Positions 60,537 through 64,000 of a stretch of 64,000 nucleotides of DNA are shown here, piece after piece. Within the stretch, counting starts at the first letter, position 1, and each line of letters begins with the position of its first letter. This DNA is from Kribbella pratensis (GTDB taxonomy: Bacteria > Actinomycetota > Actinomycetes > Propionibacteriales > Kribbellaceae). Position numbers and translations under genes: made by a program. Below the pieces are notes generated by a model, which worked only from the letters and a program-made list of their open reading frames with translations, did no database searches and was not told where the DNA came from. The stretch covers positions 2,191,134 through 2,255,133 of the forward strand of contig NZ_SODU01000001.1 of the NCBI RefSeq assembly GCF_004366075.1, read 5' to 3'.

Positions 60537-61468
60537 CACGCCAGCTCTGCCTTGAAGCCCTGCCGCCACGACGGGTACTGCAGCTCCCAGCCGAGCTCCC
60601 GCTTCGCCTTGGCGTTGGAGAAGCCGCGTCCCTCGGTCATCATCACCACAGCCTGGTCCCCCGCCAGCCGCCGCGCCAGCCACACCGGCACGCGCAGCGG
60701 CGGCTTCGCACCGGCGCACTCCGCCAGGTACGGCAGCCAGTCGCTGGCCGGCGCCGGGTCGTCGTCGACGATGTTGAACACACCAGTGACCTTCTGTTCG
60801 ACAGCCAGCACGGTCGCGCTCGCAGCGTCATCGAGATGCACCCAGGAACTGTAGCCAGTCCCGCGTCCCACCAGCGGGTACTGGCGTGTGCGCACCAGCT
60901 CCACCTGGTCGTCGATGGCGCCCGGCCCGTAGAAGGCGCCGTACCTCATCACAGCCCCGCCGATCCTCAGCACCAGGTCCTCGATGCGGCTGAGTGCCTT
61001 GAGGCCGACGTACGCCGCTGTTCCCTCCAGGAGATCCAGCGGGTCCTCCTCGGTCTTGACCCAGCCGCCCTCGCGGATGCCGTTCCAGCTCGCGTAGCCC
61101 TGCGCAACGAAGTGCGGGACGCCTACTGCCTCGGCTGCGGCCAGCAGGTGGTCAGTGCCCTCGGTACGCAGTCTGTTCGTCTTCGCGAACCAGCGGTCCG
61201 GATGCTTGATGTCCGGCTTCCCCGCGTGCGTCATCGAGATCGCGGTCATCTGGTGCACGATCACGTCCGGCCTCGCCAGCGCGACCGCCTCGCCGACCGC
61301 GGCCCCGTCCAGCCCGTCCATCACCACACCTTCAGCACCTGCCGCCGCGATCAGATCCAGCTTCGCCGCACTCGTCGTACTAGCCGTCACCTGATGCCCA
61401 CGAGCCACCAACTGCGGCACCAGCCGCCGCCCCAGCACACCGCTTCCACCTGCCACGAACACCCGCAT
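60536..61468 (-). CDS. NAD-dependent epimerase/dehydratase family protein
   Basis: 310 residues from the ATG at 61468; a GAGGAG site lies ten bases upstream, a better distance than for the in-frame GTG at 61477. The Rossmann motif is MRVFVAGGSGVLGRRLV. The YxxxK-type segment is YVGLKALSRIEDLV, followed by YGAFYGPGA. Extended short-chain dehydrogenase fold. ECF41 sigma factors are typically linked to carboxymuconolactone decarboxylases, oxidoreductases or epimerases like this one, which are their main targets. The substrate is unknown. Confidence 0.87.
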   Translation of the reverse strand: MRVFVAGGSGVLGRRLVPQLVARGHQVTASTTSAAKLDLIAAAGAEGVVMDGLDGAAVGEAVALARPDVIVHQMTAISMTHAGKPDIKHPDRWFAKTNRLRTEGTDHLLAAAEAVGVPHFVAQGYASWNGIREGGWVKTEEDPLDLLEGTAAYVGLKALSRIEDLVLRIGGAVMRYGAFYGPGAIDDQVELVRTRQYPLVGRGTGYSSWVHLDDAASATVLAVEQKVTGVFNIVDDDPAPASDWLPYLAECAGAKPPLRVPVWLARRLAGDQAVVMMTEGRGFSNAKAKRELGWELQYPSWRQGFKAELA

Positions 61469-61502
61469 CTTCAACACGCTCCTCGTTCGGCTTCGCTCCC
61501 GA

Positions 61503-61529
61503 GACGAGACAGCACCGCCGCCTGTGACA
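61503..61529 (-). promoter_or_regulatory. ECF41-type promoter of the epimerase-sigma operon
   Basis: On the minus strand TGTCACA (61529-61523) is followed by a 16-base spacer and CGTC (61506-61503). This matches the published ECF41 consensus (TGTCACA, 16-17 bases, CGTC) exactly. It lies 35 bp before the epimerase ATG, implying an autoregulated operon. Confidence 0.85.
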
Positions 61530-61566
61530 TGACAACGGCGCAGAACTGTCGCAGGGCGTCGGTACC

Positions 61567-62727
61567 GTGAAGGGCATGTTGACGACGCTGGCGGTGGAGA
61601 ACTACCGGTCGCTGCGGCGGGTGGTCATGCCGTTGCGTGGTCTGAATGTCGTGACCGGCGCGAACGGGACGGGGAAGTCGAGTCTCTACCGGGCTCTTCG
61701 GTTGCTGGCTGATGCTTCGCGCAACGGTGCGGTGGCGGCGCTGGCTCGGGAGGGCGGTCTGCAGTCGACGCTGTGGGCGGGACCTGAGCATGTCCGGAAG
61801 GACCGGCCAACGCAAGGCACCCGGAGGACCGGTCCGGTGACGTTGCGGATGGGGTTCGCGGGGGACGACTACGGCTATCTGATGGATCTCGGGCTGCCGA
61901 TCCCGAACGGATCGGAGTTCGATCTGGATCCGGAGATCAAGCGGGAAGCCTTGTGGGCGGGGCCGTTCCTGCGGCCGGCGGCGTTGCTGGTCGAGCGCAC
62001 CAATCACGAGGTGCGGATCCGTACGGCGAGTGGCGAATGGCAGCGGGGCGGGCACCAGCTCCAGACGTTCGACAGCATGCTGAGCGAGTTCGCGGACCCG
62101 GAGCGCGCGCCTGAACTGCTCCTGGTGCGGGAACGCCTGCGGAGCTGGCGGTTCTACGACCACTTCCGCACCGACGCGACAGCGCCCGCTCGCCGGGTTC
62201 AGGTCGGTACGCGCACCCCCGTACTCTCCGCGGACGGCGCGGACGTGGCTGCGGCCCTGCAGACGGTGCGGGAGCTAGGTCCTCGAGGAGCTTTGGACGA
62301 GGCGATCGAGCTCGCGTTCCCCGGCAGCCGCGTCCAGATCACCAACACCGCAGGGCGTTTCGAGATCGCCTTTCACCAGCACGGGTTGCTGCGTCCGCTC
62401 TCCGGCGCCGAGCTGTCCGACGGCACCCTCAGATATCTCCTGTGGGTCGCCGCGTTGCTCACGCCGAGACCACCCGAACTCCTCGTCCTCAACGAGCCCG
62501 AGACGAGTCTGCACCCCGATCTCCTGCCGGCGCTGGCCAACCTGGTGGTCACCGCGGCAAAGGAGACCCAGGTCATCGTCGTCACCCACTCCCGCCCCTT
62601 CATCGCGTCGATAGCGGCCCTCTCCCCCGACCTCTCGACGATCGAACTCGTGAAGGAGAAAGGCGCGACCACCATCACCGGCCAAGGCCCGCTGGACGAG
62701 CCGCCGTGGAAATGGCCGACCCGCTAG
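61567..62727 (+). CDS. AAA family ATPase (RecF/OLD-like, predicted)
   Basis: 386 residues from a GTG (an ATG at 61576 is also possible). The SMC/RecF-like pattern is visible: TTLAVENYRSLRRV, Walker A TGANGTGKSS (~30-38), ABC-type signature LSGAELSDGTLRYL (~280), Walker B LLVLNEPETSLHPDLLP with a D-loop, and VIVVTHSRPFIA as the switch. Such standalone ATPases belong to the COG4637-like group. Some relatives act in defence with nucleases, but no nuclease lies nearby, so the role is open. It overlaps the convergent permease gene by four bases. Confidence 0.85.
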   Translation: MKGMLTTLAVENYRSLRRVVMPLRGLNVVTGANGTGKSSLYRALRLLADASRNGAVAALAREGGLQSTLWAGPEHVRKDRPTQGTRRTGPVTLRMGFAGDDYGYLMDLGLPIPNGSEFDLDPEIKREALWAGPFLRPAALLVERTNHEVRIRTASGEWQRGGHQLQTFDSMLSEFADPERAPELLLVRERLRSWRFYDHFRTDATAPARRVQVGTRTPVLSADGADVAAALQTVRELGPRGALDEAIELAFPGSRVQITNTAGRFEIAFHQHGLLRPLSGAELSDGTLRYLLWVAALLTPRPPELLVLNEPETSLHPDLLPALANLVVTAAKETQVIVVTHSRPFIASIAALSPDLSTIELVKEKGATTITGQGPLDEPPWKWPTR

Positions 62728-63575
62728 GGCTTGTCGTCGGGAGGCTTGACGCTCTCGAAGCGGACGAGGATCACGGATCCGGCCGCGGACAGGACGAAGC
62801 CTGCGATCGCGGCCGGCCACCATCCGGCGCGTACGGCGTCGTCGAGGACGAACACGCCGACCGCGGCCGGGGTGATGGTCTGCAACGCGATCATCGGCGT
62901 GGTGGCCAGCGTCACCGAACCACGCTGCAGGGCCAACGAGTAGAGGATGAACGCGAGCGCTCCGCTGATCGGCAGCGTGTACAGCGTGGGGCTCCGGACG
63001 AGTTCGCTCATCGACCCGTCCTGCAACAAGCGCGCCGAGATCGCAACCCCGGCGTACCCGAGTCCTGCGAGCATCCCGAGCAGCGCCGTCGAGACACCGT
63101 GCTGCGAACGACTGGCAACGGCACCGAGTACGGCGATGACGACGAGTCCCACGATGATGCCGATCGTGAGGCCGTGATGCTGCGCGCTGGCGCCCGCATC
63201 GCCCGCCGCCACCGCGAGCAGACCGAGCCCGACGCAGACACCGATCACCGCGGACCACTCGAGCGTACTCAGCTTGTCCGACATCAACCGGGTCGCGAGC
63301 AACGCGGTCACGACCAGACTGACCGCGATCCCCGCCTGCGCCAGATACAACGGCAGCAACCGCAGCGCGACGAAGTGCAGCCCGAAACCAGCCAGGTTCA
63401 GCGCCAGCGCACCAAGGAACGCCGGTTGCCTGAGCAGCGCGACCACGAACCCACCGAGCCGCCGTGGATCCAGCTCCGACTCGGTCGGCACCTTCCGCGA
63501 ACCGACGGCCTGCAGGATCGCCCCGACACCGAACAGCACCGCGGCGCCGAGCGCCGCGCCGAGACCGAGAACCAC
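62724..63575 (-). CDS. DMT/EamA-like membrane protein
   Basis: 283 residues with nine to ten hydrophobic segments. Its start GTG (63575) shares one base with the stop of the upstream phosphatidyltransferase gene (TAGTG), so the two are co-transcribed. The opening LGLGAALGAAVLFGVGAILQAVGSRK and inner repeat-like symmetry resemble EamA/NIPA-type transporters. The substrate is unknown; the linkage to phospholipid synthesis suggests lipid or choline-related transport but this is not shown. Confidence 0.78.
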   Translation of the reverse strand: MVLGLGAALGAAVLFGVGAILQAVGSRKVPTESELDPRRLGGFVVALLRQPAFLGALALNLAGFGLHFVALRLLPLYLAQAGIAVSLVVTALLATRLMSDKLSTLEWSAVIGVCVGLGLLAVAAGDAGASAQHHGLTIGIIVGLVVIAVLGAVASRSQHGVSTALLGMLAGLGYAGVAISARLLQDGSMSELVRSPTLYTLPISGALAFILYSLALQRGSVTLATTPMIALQTITPAAVGVFVLDDAVRAGWWPAAIAGFVLSAAGSVILVRFESVKPPDDKP

Positions 63576-64000
63576 TACGAAACGATCCTACGGCGCCAGG
63601 TGAGGTAGAGGCTGAGGCCGCCGTAGTAGACGAGGTAGGCCAGCGAGATCGCGATCACGATCGCGTTCGGGTTCGGCATCTGCGCGAGCAGTACGGCGTA
63701 CGACGCGAGCCAGATCGCGGTCGTCAACAGGTTGAGTGAGCGGAATGCCCTCGTGCGCGACGGGTACACGTACTTCACCGGGATGAAGACGAGCACCGAG
63801 CAGACCACCAGGATGATGCCGGTGCTGACCGGGCTGAGGCCGAGCACCACCACATAGAACGCAACCACGTTCCAGTAGCTCGGGAAGCCGAGGAAGAAGT
63901 GGTCCTCGGTCTTCGCGTCGACCCGGCAGAACTGATAGCTGGAGGCAAGCAGCGGCAGTGCACCGAGGACCGCACCCCAACTGCCGGACGGGAGATAGCC
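63575..64000 (-). CDS. CDP-alcohol phosphatidyltransferase, phosphatidylcholine synthase-like (partial, C-terminal part)
   Basis: The frame is open from the right edge (64000) to the stop at 63575, leaving 141 residues; the N-terminus lies outside. The segment CRVDAKTEDHFFLGFPSYWN (starting near residue 24 of the visible part) is the conserved block of Pcs-type enzymes, followed by several membrane helices. Pcs joins choline to CDP-diacylglycerol. The start at 63868 seen in a shorter frame is only an internal GTG. The catalytic DG-x2-AR motif would be outside the window, so the precise reaction is not proven. Confidence 0.75.
   Translation of the reverse strand, partial: GYLPSGSWGAVLGALPLLASSYQFCRVDAKTEDHFFLGFPSYWNVVAFYVVVLGLSPVSTGIILVVCSVLVFIPVKYVYPSRTRAFRSLNLLTTAIWLASYAVLLAQMPNPNAIVIAISLAYLVYYGGLSLYLTWRRRIVS

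Noticed and set aside
61567..62727. AAA ATPase as part of an anti-phage defence pair
   Set aside because: No nuclease, methylase or other defence partner lies beside it; the neighbours are an epimerase operon and a permease.

Overview
The window is high-GC chromosomal DNA from an actinobacterium. The evidence is strong G/C at third codon positions, many GTG and TTG starts, paired ClpP1/ClpP2, F420-type flavoproteins, a DivIVA-type coiled-coil protein, and ECF sigma/anti-sigma pairs. A soil genus of the Propionibacteriales such as Kribbella would fit, but the genus is inferred from gene content, not proven. I saw no insertion sequence, phage gene, CRISPR array or rRNA.

Layout. 0-6 kb: housekeeping block ndk, DUF4233 protein, folC (all minus) divergent from valS, then an Ala-rich membrane protein. 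6-10.5 kb: AEC transporter, MarR regulator facing a two-gene F420-type flavoprotein operon, a secreted phosphodiester glycosidase and a PEBP-family lipoprotein. 10.5-17 kb: sugar operon with LacI regulator, CUT1 binding protein, two permeases and a GH42 beta-galactosidase. 17-18.7 kb: ECF sigma factor and anti-sigma factor, divergent from a lipoprotein; both sides have a matching ECF-type promoter. 18.7-21.5 kb: PhoD phosphatase coupled to a secreted seven-repeat protein. 21.6-25.4 kb: small regulators and enzymes. 25.4-38.5 kb: two divergent operons forming a carbohydrate-utilisation locus (binding protein, two permeases, heparinase II/III-type lyase, Gfo/Idh dehydrogenase, two amidohydrolase-fold proteins, FAH-family hydrolase, an unusual regulator, a class III aminotransferase, and a Tat-exported alpha-helical protein). 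38.4-44.7 kb: S33-type hydrolase, clpX, clpP2-clpP1, tig. 44.7-45 kb: tRNA-Pro(TGG) and tRNA-Gly(TCC). 45.1-48.7 kb: a compact operon of flavohemoprotein, DivIVA-like coiled-coil protein and a nitric oxide synthase oxygenase with an unusual N-terminal membrane anchor, preceded by a probable 35-residue ORF. 48.8-53.6 kb: a secreted Fn3-like protein divergent from a MoxR-type ATPase paired with a VWA-metallopeptidase whose N-terminal domain is duplicated. 53.7-59.6 kb: membrane-anchored exported protein, MFS transporter and a heterodimeric ABC exporter. 59.6-61.5 kb: an ECF41 sigma factor co-transcribed with an epimerase behind a matching ECF41 promoter. 61.6-64 kb: AAA ATPase, DMT-type permease, and the 3' part of a CDP-alcohol phosphatidyltransferase running off the right edge.

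How they fit together. The most unusual unit is the nitric oxide operon: a NO-producing heme enzyme tied to the membrane, a coiled-coil protein of a polar/membrane-curvature family, and a globin-reductase that could remove NO or supply electrons. The 25-38 kb locus looks like uptake and non-phosphorylative breakdown of an acidic or deoxy-sugar glycan. Several regulatory circuits can be read directly as inverted repeats or sigma-factor promoters beside their likely regulators. Starts were chosen by ribosome binding sites and by the frequent ATGA/GTGA overlaps. Family names come from motif recognition without database searches.
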